Assembly (NCBI GenBank): GCA_947258585.1
Contig: CAMYIZ010000070.1
Location: 1-64,000 of the forward strand
Origin: an uncultured Haliea sp.
Lineage (GTDB): Bacteria > Pseudomonadota > Gammaproteobacteria > Pseudomonadales > Halieaceae
DNA length: 64,000 bases
Reading direction: 5' to 3'
Shown: positions 20,058 through 28,094 of the stretch, in pieces
How positions within the stretch are numbered: position 1 is the first letter of the stretch
Layout of the letters: each line of letters starts with the position of its first letter
Notes under the pieces: model-generated
The model's input: the letters and a program-made list of their open reading frames with translations, nothing else
Told to the model about the DNA's origin: nothing
The model's database searches: none
Translations under genes and position numbers: made by a program

Positions 20058-20885
20058 ATGAAGAAACGATTCCTGTTGGTGACAGCCACCTGCCTGCTCA
20101 GCGCCTGTGTCACCAGCCCCACCGGGCGCAAGCAGCTGATGCTGATCTCACCGGAAGCCGCCATTGTGGAGTCCCGTACCGCCTACCTGAGCACCGTCTC
20201 CGACCTCGGCTCCAAGGACAAACTCTCGAACGATAAAGTGCTCGCCAGGCGCGTGGCGGACATCACCGGGCGCCTGGTGTCGGTCGCTGTCGCGGAGTAT
20301 CCACAGTCGGCGAACTGGGAGTGGAGCGTGGCGCTGGTCGACGATGACAAGACGGTCAACGCCTGGTGCATGGCCGGAGGCCGCATGGCGGTGTACACCG
20401 GCCTGTTCAAGCAGCTCAAGCTCACCGATGCCGAATTCGCGCAGATCATGGGCCACGAGATTTCCCACGCCCTCGCCAACCACACCGCCGAGCGCATGTC
20501 CCGGGCGATGGCCACCACCCTGGGCGTGGTTGCCGTGGGGGCCATGTCGGAAAACCCCAACATGACCATGAGCGCCGCCGGCATGGCCGCCACCCTGGCC
20601 CTGGAGCTGCCGAACAGCCGCACCGCGGAACTGGAAGCCGATCAACTGGGGCTGGAGATTGCCACCCGGGCGGGCTACGACCCGGACGCCGCGGTGAGCC
20701 TGTGGGCGAAAATGGGGGCTGTAGGCGGTGGCAAAAGTCCGCCGGAATTCCTCAGCACCCACCCGGCACCGCAAAACCGGCAGGCGGCGCTGGCGGCAAT
20801 GGCGCTGGAGGTTCGCAAACTGAATCCCCAGGGCAAGCTGGCCCCCATCCATCCGGTGCAGATCCTGACAGCCGAATCACGCTAG
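20058..20885 (+). CDS. loiP: M48 metalloprotease lipoprotein (LoiP/YggG-like)
   Basis: A 275-residue envelope zinc protease. Lipobox LLSAC (Cys17) follows a short signal. The zinc site is HEISH (His133, Glu134, His137) with a third ligand Glu193 in ELEADQLG, typical of M48. The C-terminal STHPAPQNR motif is also conserved in the family. LoiP/BepA-type enzymes act in outer-membrane protein quality control. The stop overlaps the end of the convergent hydrolase gene by 4 bp. Confidence 0.9.
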   Translation: MKKRFLLVTATCLLSACVTSPTGRKQLMLISPEAAIVESRTAYLSTVSDLGSKDKLSNDKVLARRVADITGRLVSVAVAEYPQSANWEWSVALVDDDKTVNAWCMAGGRMAVYTGLFKQLKLTDAEFAQIMGHEISHALANHTAERMSRAMATTLGVVAVGAMSENPNMTMSAAGMAATLALELPNSRTAELEADQLGLEIATRAGYDPDAAVSLWAKMGAVGGGKSPPEFLSTHPAPQNRQAALAAMALEVRKLNPQGKLAPIHPVQILTAESR

Positions 20886-22060
20886 CTGCCTGGGCTCCCG
20901 GCTGCAACTTCTGCAACCGCCGGCGGCGTGTAGCTGGCCTCGGGGATTTCCCGGGCCAGCAACTCGCGCAGGTAGCGGTCGGCCGCCTCCCGGGCGCGCT
21001 CCGAGCGCGAGAAATAGCGCTCAAAGAAACTCCTGACCACAACCGTGGTTATCATCTGCTGCCGCAGGGTGTTCATGGCCTCAGGCAGCGGGTCAAGCGT
21101 GCAGAGATCGGCCTCGGCAGAGTAATTTATACCGATGTCGGGTGGCCCGATGAGATCGAACCAGGGCTCCTCCATGGCATCCCCCGCATTGCGCTCGACG
21201 ATCCAGCAGCCAACCACATCCGGGTTGTCCAGCCAGCGCATAATCCCCGCGGGGCCCGCAAAGCCGGTGTGCGAGGCCTTGTGAATCGTGACCAGCTCGC
21301 CCCCCGGCACCTGTTCCGGCACCGGCGCCGCATTGGCCTCGTAGGGCACCAGGGCATCGATATCACCCGCCAGCATCAGGAAGGGCAGGCTGTGGTGACG
21401 GTAGAACGCCGGTGTGAAGACGAACGTCGGGCCCGCGATCGACAGCGCGGCCCGGATGCGCGGATCGCGCAGCTCGGGGTGGAAGGCCGCCAGCGTTGTA
21501 GTCAGCCCACCCAGGGACAGGCCCAGGGCGCCGATACGCTCCGGGTCAAGCTGGCCCTGCAGACTGCTGCCGCCGCCGTTGGACAACGCCAGCACACTGT
21601 CGATGAGAAAACTGACATCCGCGGGCTGGTTGACCACATCCTTTACCTGCGGGCCACCGGGCGCGCGCATGTTGGTCAGCGGGAAATCGGCGGCCACCAC
21701 CACGTAACCGAGGCTGGCAAGGTGCTCGTTCAGGTAGGCTGCTTCCCGGCGCGAAGAGGAGAAACCGTGGCTGTAGACCAGCAGCGGGTAGGGCGCGTAC
21801 CCCCGGTCTTGCGGATACCAGATGGTGGCTTCCAGGCGCCGCTCCCCGGTACCGGTGTAGTCACCGTTGGCGGCGGTGGACCGGGAAGGATCCACGAACT
21901 CCGTTTCCAGGCGCGCCACGGGCAGCGGCCCCATCTGCAGGCGGTAGGCGCTCTCCGAACCGGGCGGAAAGGGTTCTGGCTGCTTGCCCTTGACCAGTAC
22001 CAGGACAGGGATACCCACCACCACTGTGACTGCGAGCAGGATTTTGAGGAGAGTCTTCAT
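20882..22060 (-). CDS. PAF-acetylhydrolase/dienelactone-hydrolase-like enzyme
   Basis: A 392-residue alpha/beta hydrolase with one N-terminal hydrophobic helix (about 4-23), so it is anchored in or exported across the inner membrane. The oxyanion region is VYSHGFSSSR (about 95-104), the nucleophile is Ser182 in LGLSLGG, an acid lies in GDIDALV (Asp233 or Asp235) and His264 is in KASHTGF. The architecture matches the platelet-activating-factor acetylhydrolase-like group. The natural substrate is unknown. It converges with loiP and lies 29 bp downstream of the CoA-transferase gene, so it may be the last gene of that operon. Confidence 0.82.
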   Translation of the reverse strand: MKTLLKILLAVTVVVGIPVLVLVKGKQPEPFPPGSESAYRLQMGPLPVARLETEFVDPSRSTAANGDYTGTGERRLEATIWYPQDRGYAPYPLLVYSHGFSSSRREAAYLNEHLASLGYVVVAADFPLTNMRAPGGPQVKDVVNQPADVSFLIDSVLALSNGGGSSLQGQLDPERIGALGLSLGGLTTTLAAFHPELRDPRIRAALSIAGPTFVFTPAFYRHHSLPFLMLAGDIDALVPYEANAAPVPEQVPGGELVTIHKASHTGFAGPAGIMRWLDNPDVVGCWIVERNAGDAMEEPWFDLIGPPDIGINYSAEADLCTLDPLPEAMNTLRQQMITTVVVRSFFERYFSRSERAREAADRYLRELLAREIPEASYTPPAVAEVAAGSPGS

Positions 22061-22089
22061 ATTCTGCGCACCGTGCAGAGAAAACCCGA

Positions 22090-23274
22090 TTATTGCCGAT
22101 CGGGCACCAGTCGCGCCAGCACCGACTCCGTGTGCTGGCCGAGCGTAGGCGGCGCCGAGGCGTAGACAACCGGCGTCCGCGACAGCTTGATCGGATTGCC
22201 CACCAGTTCCAGGGCATGATTCAGCGGGTGCGGCACGTTCACGCGCATGTCCCGGGCCAGGATCTGGGGCTCCTGGAACACCTCGGCGACGCTGTTGATC
22301 GGACCGGCCGGCACCCCCGCCGCTGCCAGCCGCTGCAGCCAGTCGGCCTTGTCCCGGGTCAGCATGGGCAGCTGCAACAGCGGGATCAGCTGCTCCCGGT
22401 GCTGGACCCGCAGGCGGTTGCTCAGGAAGCGGGGATCATCCGCCAGCTCCGGACAGCCAAGCACCGCGGCGAAGCGCCGGAACTGGGCATCGTTACCCAC
22501 CGCGACAACCAGGTGCCCATCGCGGGCAACAAAGCTCTGGTAGGGAACGATATTGGGGTGGGCATTGCCGAGCCGGCCGGGATTGATACCGCCCACCAGG
22601 TAATTGCTGGCCTGGTTGGCCAGGGTTGCCGCGGTCACATCCAGCAGCGCCAGGTCCACCTGCTGGCCCTGTCCGGAGCGGTCGCGCTCGGTGAGCGCCG
22701 CGAGGATGCCGACCGTGGCATACAGCCCGGTCATGATATCCGTGAGGGCGACCCCGACTTTCATTGGCTCCGCACCGGGACTGCCGTCGGGCTGGCCGGT
22801 GACGCTCATCAGGCCGCCCATGGCCTGTACCAGGAAGTCGTAGCCGGGCCTGTCGCGCAGGGGGCCGGTCTGGCCGAAACCGGTGATGGAGCAGTACACC
22901 AGCCCCGGATTCAATGCCGACAGGCTGCTGTAGTCCAGGCCGTAGCGGGCCGCGTCGCCGACCTTGAAATTTTCCACCAGCACATCGCAGTCGCGGGCGA
23001 GGTCACGCAGCGCAGCCTGGCCCGCGGCGGACTTGATATCCACACAGAGTGACTGCTTGCCGCGATTGGTGCAGAGGAAATACGCCGACTCCGCCGTGGG
23101 CTCGCCATCGCCGCCCGCCATGAACGGCGGGCCCCAGGCACGGGTGTCATCGCCGCCGTCCGGGCGCTCGACCTTGATGACCTCGGCGCCGAGATCGGCG
23201 AGGATCTGGGTTGCCCACGGGCCGGCCAGCACTCGCGACAGATCCAGCACCCGGAGATGGGACAGCGCACCCAT
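22090..23274 (-). CDS. gcdG: Family III CoA-transferase, probable glutarate CoA-transferase
   Basis: A 394-residue CaiB/BaiF protein with the usual markers: N-terminal VLDLSRVLAGPWATQILADLG, a CVDIKS segment, and the catalytic aspartate in PGYDFLVQAMGG (about 160). Family III enzymes move CoA between carboxylates. It begins 1 bp after gcdH ends, and this pairing occurs in Pseudomonas and in the human SUGCT/GCDH pathway, so succinyl-CoA:glutarate CoA-transferase is the likely role. It would activate glutarate for GcdH. Substrate is inferred from context. Confidence 0.88.
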   Translation of the reverse strand: MGALSHLRVLDLSRVLAGPWATQILADLGAEVIKVERPDGGDDTRAWGPPFMAGGDGEPTAESAYFLCTNRGKQSLCVDIKSAAGQAALRDLARDCDVLVENFKVGDAARYGLDYSSLSALNPGLVYCSITGFGQTGPLRDRPGYDFLVQAMGGLMSVTGQPDGSPGAEPMKVGVALTDIMTGLYATVGILAALTERDRSGQGQQVDLALLDVTAATLANQASNYLVGGINPGRLGNAHPNIVPYQSFVARDGHLVVAVGNDAQFRRFAAVLGCPELADDPRFLSNRLRVQHREQLIPLLQLPMLTRDKADWLQRLAAAGVPAGPINSVAEVFQEPQILARDMRVNVPHPLNHALELVGNPIKLSRTPVVYASAPPTLGQHTESVLARLVPDRQ

Positions 23275-23275
23275 G

Positions 23276-24460
23276 TCAGAACGCCGGGATGTCGGTCTGG
23301 GTGCGGCCCAGGATCAGGGCGTGTACATCGTGGGTCCCCTCGTAGGTGTTCACCACCTCCAGGTTGACCATGTGCCGCATCACCGGGTACTCGTCGGAAA
23401 TGCCGTTGCCGCCCAGCATATCGCGGGCCTGGCGGGCGATGTGCAGGGCCTTGCCACAGGAATTGCGCTTGATCAGGGAGATCAGCTCAGGCGCGATCTG
23501 GCCGGCATCCATGAGCTGGCCCGCGCGATGGCAGCCCTGCAGGGCGAGGCTGATCTCGGTCTGCATGTCCGCCAGCTTGAGCTGGATCAGCTGGTTGGCA
23601 GCGAGCGGACGACCGAACTGGGTGCGCTCCATGGTGTAGTCGCGGGCGGCAAACCAGCAGCTCTCCGCGGCGCCCAGGGCGCCCCAGGCGATGCCGTAAC
23701 GGGCATTGTTCAGGCAGCCAAAGGGACCCTTGAGCCCCTCCACATTCGGCAGCAGCTGGTCCTCGCTGACAAACACGTCTTCCATCACGATCTGCCCCGT
23801 GACCGAGGCCCGCAGGGCGAGCTTGCCTTCGATCTTGGGCGCGCTCAGGCCTGCCATGCCGCGCTCCAGGACAAAGCCGCGGATCTTGCCATCGTCGGTC
23901 TTGGCCCAGACCACGAACACATCGGCGATCGGGCTGTTGGTAATCCACATCTTGGCGCCGGTGAGCCGGTAGCCGCCGTCGACGCTGCGGGCCCGGGTGA
24001 TCATCGAGCCGGGGTCGGAACCGTGGTCGGGCTCGGTGAGGCCGAAACAGCCGATCCATTCGCCGGTGGCGAGGCGCGGCAGGTATTTTTCCCGCTGCTC
24101 CTCGCTGCCATAGGCGTAGATGGGATACATGACCAGGGAGGACTGCACGCTCATCATGGAGCGGTAGCCGGAGTCGACGCGCTCGACCTCACGGGCGACC
24201 AGGCCGTAGCTGATGTAGTCGACCCCGGGGCAGCCGTAGCCATCGATGGTGCTGCCGAGCAGGCCCAGTTCGCCCATCTCACGGAAGATGGCGATGTCGG
24301 TCTCCTCGGCGCGGAAGGCATCCCGCACCCGGGGAGCCAGCTTGTCACGGGCGTAGAACCTGGCGCTGTCCCGCACCATACGCTGTTCGTCGGTCAGCTG
24401 CTGCTCCAGCAGGAAGGGGTCCTGCCAGTCGAGACGTTGCCACTGTTTACCCTGTGCCAT
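23276..24460 (-). CDS. gcdH: Glutaryl-CoA dehydrogenase
   Basis: A 394-residue FAD acyl-CoA dehydrogenase that oxidises and decarboxylates glutaryl-CoA to crotonyl-CoA in lysine, tryptophan and glutarate breakdown. The start at 24460 has a strong GGAGG nine bases upstream. Diagnostic segments are [45 protein letters not shown] and the catalytic glutamate in [16 protein letters not shown]. These match GcdH better than short-chain acyl-CoA dehydrogenases. Divergent from the LysR gene. Confidence 0.95.
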   Translation of the reverse strand: MAQGKQWQRLDWQDPFLLEQQLTDEQRMVRDSARFYARDKLAPRVRDAFRAEETDIAIFREMGELGLLGSTIDGYGCPGVDYISYGLVAREVERVDSGYRSMMSVQSSLVMYPIYAYGSEEQREKYLPRLATGEWIGCFGLTEPDHGSDPGSMITRARSVDGGYRLTGAKMWITNSPIADVFVVWAKTDDGKIRGFVLERGMAGLSAPKIEGKLALRASVTGQIVMEDVFVSEDQLLPNVEGLKGPFGCLNNARYGIAWGALGAAESCWFAARDYTMERTQFGRPLAANQLIQLKLADMQTEISLALQGCHRAGQLMDAGQIAPELISLIKRNSCGKALHIARQARDMLGGNGISDEYPVMRHMVNLEVVNTYEGTHDVHALILGRTQTDIPAF

Positions 24461-24561
24461 GGTATTTCCTCCGGATTGATCTGTGACCAATACGCTAACA
24501 GCTCAGTCTTCATTTATAAAATATATGTTTTCTATTATTACCATATGTTTAATATATGCAC
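24461..24561. promoter_or_regulatory. Divergent AT-rich gcdH/lysR control region
   Basis: About 100 bp between the gcdH start and the LysR gene, strikingly AT-rich at 24510-24558 in an otherwise GC-rich window. It contains repeated ATATG/CATAT elements, including CATAT-N7-ATATG at 24542-24558 that abuts the regulator start. This is the position expected for LysR self-regulation and gcdH activation. Exact promoter elements are not assigned. Confidence 0.55.
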
Positions 24562-25437
24562 ATGGATCTGAGAAAACTCGACATCTTTCGCGAGGTAGCA
24601 GCCCAGGGCAGCTTCAGCCGGGCCGCGGAGCAGTTGCACATGGCCCAGCCGGCGGTGAGCATCGCGGTGCGCAAACTGGAAGAGGAGCTGGGCCTGACCC
24701 TGTTTGATCGCGGCGGACGCCAGGTGTCGCTGACCGCGGAGGGGCGCACCCTGCTGCAGCAGGCGCTCGCCATCCTCGAGCAGGTGGCGGGGCTGCGGGC
24801 CACCGGCAGCGCCCTGCGCGGACTCCTGTCGGGCGAGCTTGCCATCGCCTGCCCGTCAATGCTGGCGACCTACTACCTGCCGGACCTGCTGGGGCGATTC
24901 CTGGTGCTGCACCCGCAGCTGCGCACCAATGTCACCCAGGCCGGCACCGACCGTATCCGGCAGTGGTTGCTCGACGACGAAATCGAACTGGGTGTCATCA
25001 GCGGCTCCAGCCCGGATGCAGAGGCCGACTTCGTCACCGTTCCCCTGGTCGACGAGGAGATCGTACTGTGCGTGGCCCAGGGCCACCCCTGGGCCGGACG
25101 CAGCGCCCTGCCGGTGGCGGAGCTCCACAACTCCCCCATGGTGGTCTACGAGAGCGGCTATTTCATCCGCAACCGGCTGGACGAGCTTTGCGCGGCCCAC
25201 GGCGTAAGCCCCGACCTGCGCCTGCAGAGCAATTTCCTGCCGCTGTTGATCCGCATGCTGAAGCAGGGCCTGGGGACCACGATCGGGCTGGCGATGCTGG
25301 CGCATCAGGAGCCCGGTATTGTCGCCGTGCCCTTTGCCGAAAAACCGCGAATCCGCCTGGTGCTGGCGCGGCGCCGACAGCGCACCATCTCCCTGGCCAA
25401 CCAGGCATTTCTGGATTGGGCCGCTTTGCAGTTATGA
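24562..25437 (+). CDS. LysR-family regulator of the glutarate genes (GcdR-like)
   Basis: A 291-residue LysR transcription factor. The ATG at 24562 (MDLRKLDIF) matches the usual family start; an in-frame ATG lies two codons upstream, and neither has a Shine-Dalgarno sequence. The winged HTH is at 16-40 (GSFSRAAEQLHMAQPAVSIA), then a linker helix and a co-inducer domain from about 90. Divergence from gcdH suggests that it controls gcdH-gcdG, with glutarate or glutaryl-CoA as possible effector (inferred). Ends 40 bp before the LuxR gene. Confidence 0.9.
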   Translation: MDLRKLDIFREVAAQGSFSRAAEQLHMAQPAVSIAVRKLEEELGLTLFDRGGRQVSLTAEGRTLLQQALAILEQVAGLRATGSALRGLLSGELAIACPSMLATYYLPDLLGRFLVLHPQLRTNVTQAGTDRIRQWLLDDEIELGVISGSSPDAEADFVTVPLVDEEIVLCVAQGHPWAGRSALPVAELHNSPMVVYESGYFIRNRLDELCAAHGVSPDLRLQSNFLPLLIRMLKQGLGTTIGLAMLAHQEPGIVAVPFAEKPRIRLVLARRRQRTISLANQAFLDWAALQL

Positions 25438-25477
25438 TGTGCGATCAGCCCGGGCTAGAGTTCCCTTCCGACCCCCC

Positions 25478-26326
25478 ATGCCAACAACATCCAGCTACAA
25501 CCAGCAACTGGCTCTCCTGATCACCCGGGTGGGCCGGTCGGACTTCGCCAGCCAGCTGGTGGCAACCCTGAAGAGCCTGGTGCCGATTGACGATGCCACG
25601 GTGCTGGTCTACCCGGACACCGACCTGCCGGTGATCGAATATTTCGAAGTCCCGGCCGGGCTGGACCGCTCCACCCTGGACGTGTTTGTTGCCGGCGCGT
25701 TCGTCCTCGACCCCTACTACCAGGCCGCCAGCCGGGACGGGCGCTTCGGTGTGTTCCGGCTTCGCGACCTGGCACCCAGGGGCTTTCGCGACAGCGAATA
25801 CTACAAGGCCTGGTACCGGAACTGCGGCTACCAGGACGAGTGCGGCTATCTGCTGCCCAACGGCGCCAACGGGTTCATCAACATCGCCCTGGGCCGTACC
25901 GGCGACAACAGCCGCTTCACCCGGCAACAGTTCAAGGCGCTGGTAGCGGTCAGGCCGGTGATCGAAGTGCTCTGCCAACAGCACTGGCAGCTGCGCCCGG
26001 CGGCGGCCAGGCCGGAGGACAACGTCAACCTGCGCGAACAGCTCAACACCGCCCTCAACCAGTTTGGCAGCAGCCTGCTCACCGAGCGCGAAGCCCAGGT
26101 GATCAACCTGGTCCTGCACGGCCACAGCACCAAGACCCTGGCAGAGAAGCTGTCGATCTCGGTCGAGACCGTGAAGCTGCACCGCAAGCACGCCTACGCC
26201 AAGCTGGAGGTTGGCTCCCAGGCGGAGCTGTTCTACCTTTTCCTGGACTCGCTCATGAGCGCCGGCGACTACGCGGGCGGCGACACCCTGGTGGCCTACC
26301 TGCAGCCGCCGCGGACCGCACCGTGA
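25478..26326 (+). CDS. LuxR-type HTH regulator
   Basis: A 282-residue regulator. The C-terminal LuxR HTH is clear at about 205-262 (LLTEREAQVINLVLHGHSTKTLAEKLSISVETVKLHRK). The N-terminal 190 residues have a GAF-like alpha/beta pattern (DDATVLVYPDTDLPVIEYFE) but no phosphoacceptor domain or recognisable acyl-homoserine-lactone motif, so a small-ligand sensor is likely. The stop overlaps the GTG start of the sulfotransferase gene by 4 bp, so they are co-expressed. Probable target: the sulfotransferase/TonB receptor/amine genes that follow. Confidence 0.85.
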   Translation: MPTTSSYNQQLALLITRVGRSDFASQLVATLKSLVPIDDATVLVYPDTDLPVIEYFEVPAGLDRSTLDVFVAGAFVLDPYYQAASRDGRFGVFRLRDLAPRGFRDSEYYKAWYRNCGYQDECGYLLPNGANGFINIALGRTGDNSRFTRQQFKALVAVRPVIEVLCQQHWQLRPAAARPEDNVNLREQLNTALNQFGSSLLTEREAQVINLVLHGHSTKTLAEKLSISVETVKLHRKHAYAKLEVGSQAELFYLFLDSLMSAGDYAGGDTLVAYLQPPRTAP

Positions 26327-27924
26327 GCGGCACGCGACCGGCGCCGCCGGTGGACGACCAGCTGCAAGCCCTGCTGCAACGCGGCTTCGAGGCCCTGGGC
26401 AAGGGGGATACCGAAACTGCGGGGCGCTGTTGCCAGCAGGCCCTCGAGCGACAACCGGACCTGGTCGCCGCCCACTTCCTGGTGGGCCTGGTCGCCCTGG
26501 AAGCCAGGGAGCGGCGCACGGCTTTCAGCGCTTTCCAGTCCGTGGTGCAGCTGGACCGGGACCACGCCGCGGCCTGGGCCCAGCTCGCGCGCCTGTACAT
26601 GAGCGAGGGCCAGGTAAACCTGGCGGACGCCGCGCTGCGGGAGACACGCCGGATCAAGCCCGGCGACCCCGTAGTGCTGGACCTGATCGCCACCACCCTG
26701 TCGCTGATGGGGGAGCACGGCGCCGCCCAGGCTTTCTTTGCCCGCGCCAACACCCTGCAGCCCGGTCATCCGCCGTTCATGCTCAATCTCGCCAACAACC
26801 TTGTCTACCACGGCGACACCGACAAGGCCGACACCATTTTCCGCGACATCATCCGCCGCCAGCCGGACAGCCCCCAGGCCCACTGGGCCCTGGCCAGCTC
26901 GACCAGAGCCCACGATGAAGAGCACATCGAGGCGATGCAGGCCCTGCTGCACCGGCACCCCAACAACCCCCGGGCGCGGGCGTTCTATCTCTACGCCATT
27001 GGCAAGGAACAGGAGGACCTGCAGCAGTGGGATGCCGCCTTTGCCGCCTTCAGTGCCGGTGCCGCCGCCCGCCGGGCAACCGTGGACTACGATGAGGCGG
27101 CGGAAGAAGCCATGTTCGCCGCGCTGGAGGAGCTGTACACGCCGGAGTGGCTGGCGGCGCAGACAGCGGGCAACCCGGACCCGTCACCCATCTTCGTGCT
27201 GGGCCAGCCCCGCACCGGCACCACCCTGGTGGAGCGGATCATCAGCAGCCACTCCCGGGTGCACTCCGCCGGGGAACTGCAACAGTTCGGCCTGGCCCTG
27301 CGCCGGCTGGCCAACTACCAGGATCCGCGGCGGTTCTCCGCCGAACTGTTTCACCGCGCCCGGGGGCTGGATCCGCGGCAGGTGGGCAACCTCTACCTGC
27401 AGACCAGCAGCCGCATGCGCGGGACGACTCCCCACTTTGTCGACAAGCTGCCCCAGAACTATCTGCTGATACCCCTGATCCTGGCGGCGCTGCCCAACGC
27501 GAAAATCGTCCACCTGGTGCGCAACCCGATGGACGCCTGTTTCGCCAGCTTCAAGCAGCTGTTCGCCGACGCCTACCTGCACTCCTACGAGCAGGGTGAG
27601 ATGGCCCGCCACCACGTGCGCTACCGGCGTCTCATGGCGCTGTGGCGCGAACGCTTCCCGGGGCGCATTTTCGACATGGTCTACGAAGATACCGCCCGCG
27701 ACCTCGAGCCCAATGCCCGCGCCCTTGTCAGCCATCTGGAACTGCCCTGGGAGGACGCCTGCCTGGCGTTCCACCAGCAGGACACAGCGGTAACCACCGC
27801 CAGCGCGGTGCAGGTGCGGGAACCCGCACACACGCGCTCGATCGATCGCTGGCGGCGCTATGCGGATCATCTCCAGCCAATGCGCTCGATACTGGACGCC
27901 GCGGGAATCATGTCGGCAGGCTGA
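26323..27924 (+). CDS. TPR-repeat sulfotransferase
   Basis: 533 residues from a GTG that overlaps the LuxR stop. Residues 10-280 hold about seven TPR helical pairs (for example AAHFLVGLVALEARERRTAF and ARLYMSEGQVNLADAAL). The C-terminal half is a PAPS-dependent sulfotransferase: GQPRTGTTLVERIISSH is the 5'-phosphosulfate loop and KIVHLVRNPMDACFASF the 3'-phosphate site. Sulfotransferases move sulfate to a hydroxyl or amine. The TPR part presumably binds the acceptor. The target is unknown; in known TPR-sulfotransferases it can be protein tyrosine or a glycan. TonB receptor gene follows after 170 bp. Confidence 0.9.
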   Translation: MSGTRPAPPVDDQLQALLQRGFEALGKGDTETAGRCCQQALERQPDLVAAHFLVGLVALEARERRTAFSAFQSVVQLDRDHAAAWAQLARLYMSEGQVNLADAALRETRRIKPGDPVVLDLIATTLSLMGEHGAAQAFFARANTLQPGHPPFMLNLANNLVYHGDTDKADTIFRDIIRRQPDSPQAHWALASSTRAHDEEHIEAMQALLHRHPNNPRARAFYLYAIGKEQEDLQQWDAAFAAFSAGAAARRATVDYDEAAEEAMFAALEELYTPEWLAAQTAGNPDPSPIFVLGQPRTGTTLVERIISSHSRVHSAGELQQFGLALRRLANYQDPRRFSAELFHRARGLDPRQVGNLYLQTSSRMRGTTPHFVDKLPQNYLLIPLILAALPNAKIVHLVRNPMDACFASFKQLFADAYLHSYEQGEMARHHVRYRRLMALWRERFPGRIFDMVYEDTARDLEPNARALVSHLELPWEDACLAFHQQDTAVTTASAVQVREPAHTRSIDRWRRYADHLQPMRSILDAAGIMSAG

Positions 27925-28094
27925 CCGGAGCGGGGCTTACTACCCAATAGGGTTATACCGCTGTACCCGTCGATTGGCTATCGTCCAGAGTGATGCGCGA
28001 CGACAGCGCAAGCGCCCTGCAAGAGGTGTTTATCGCGGCGGCAGTATCTGCTGCCGCCTACCGTCCTGTTCAAACCAGACATATAGGGGTCACC

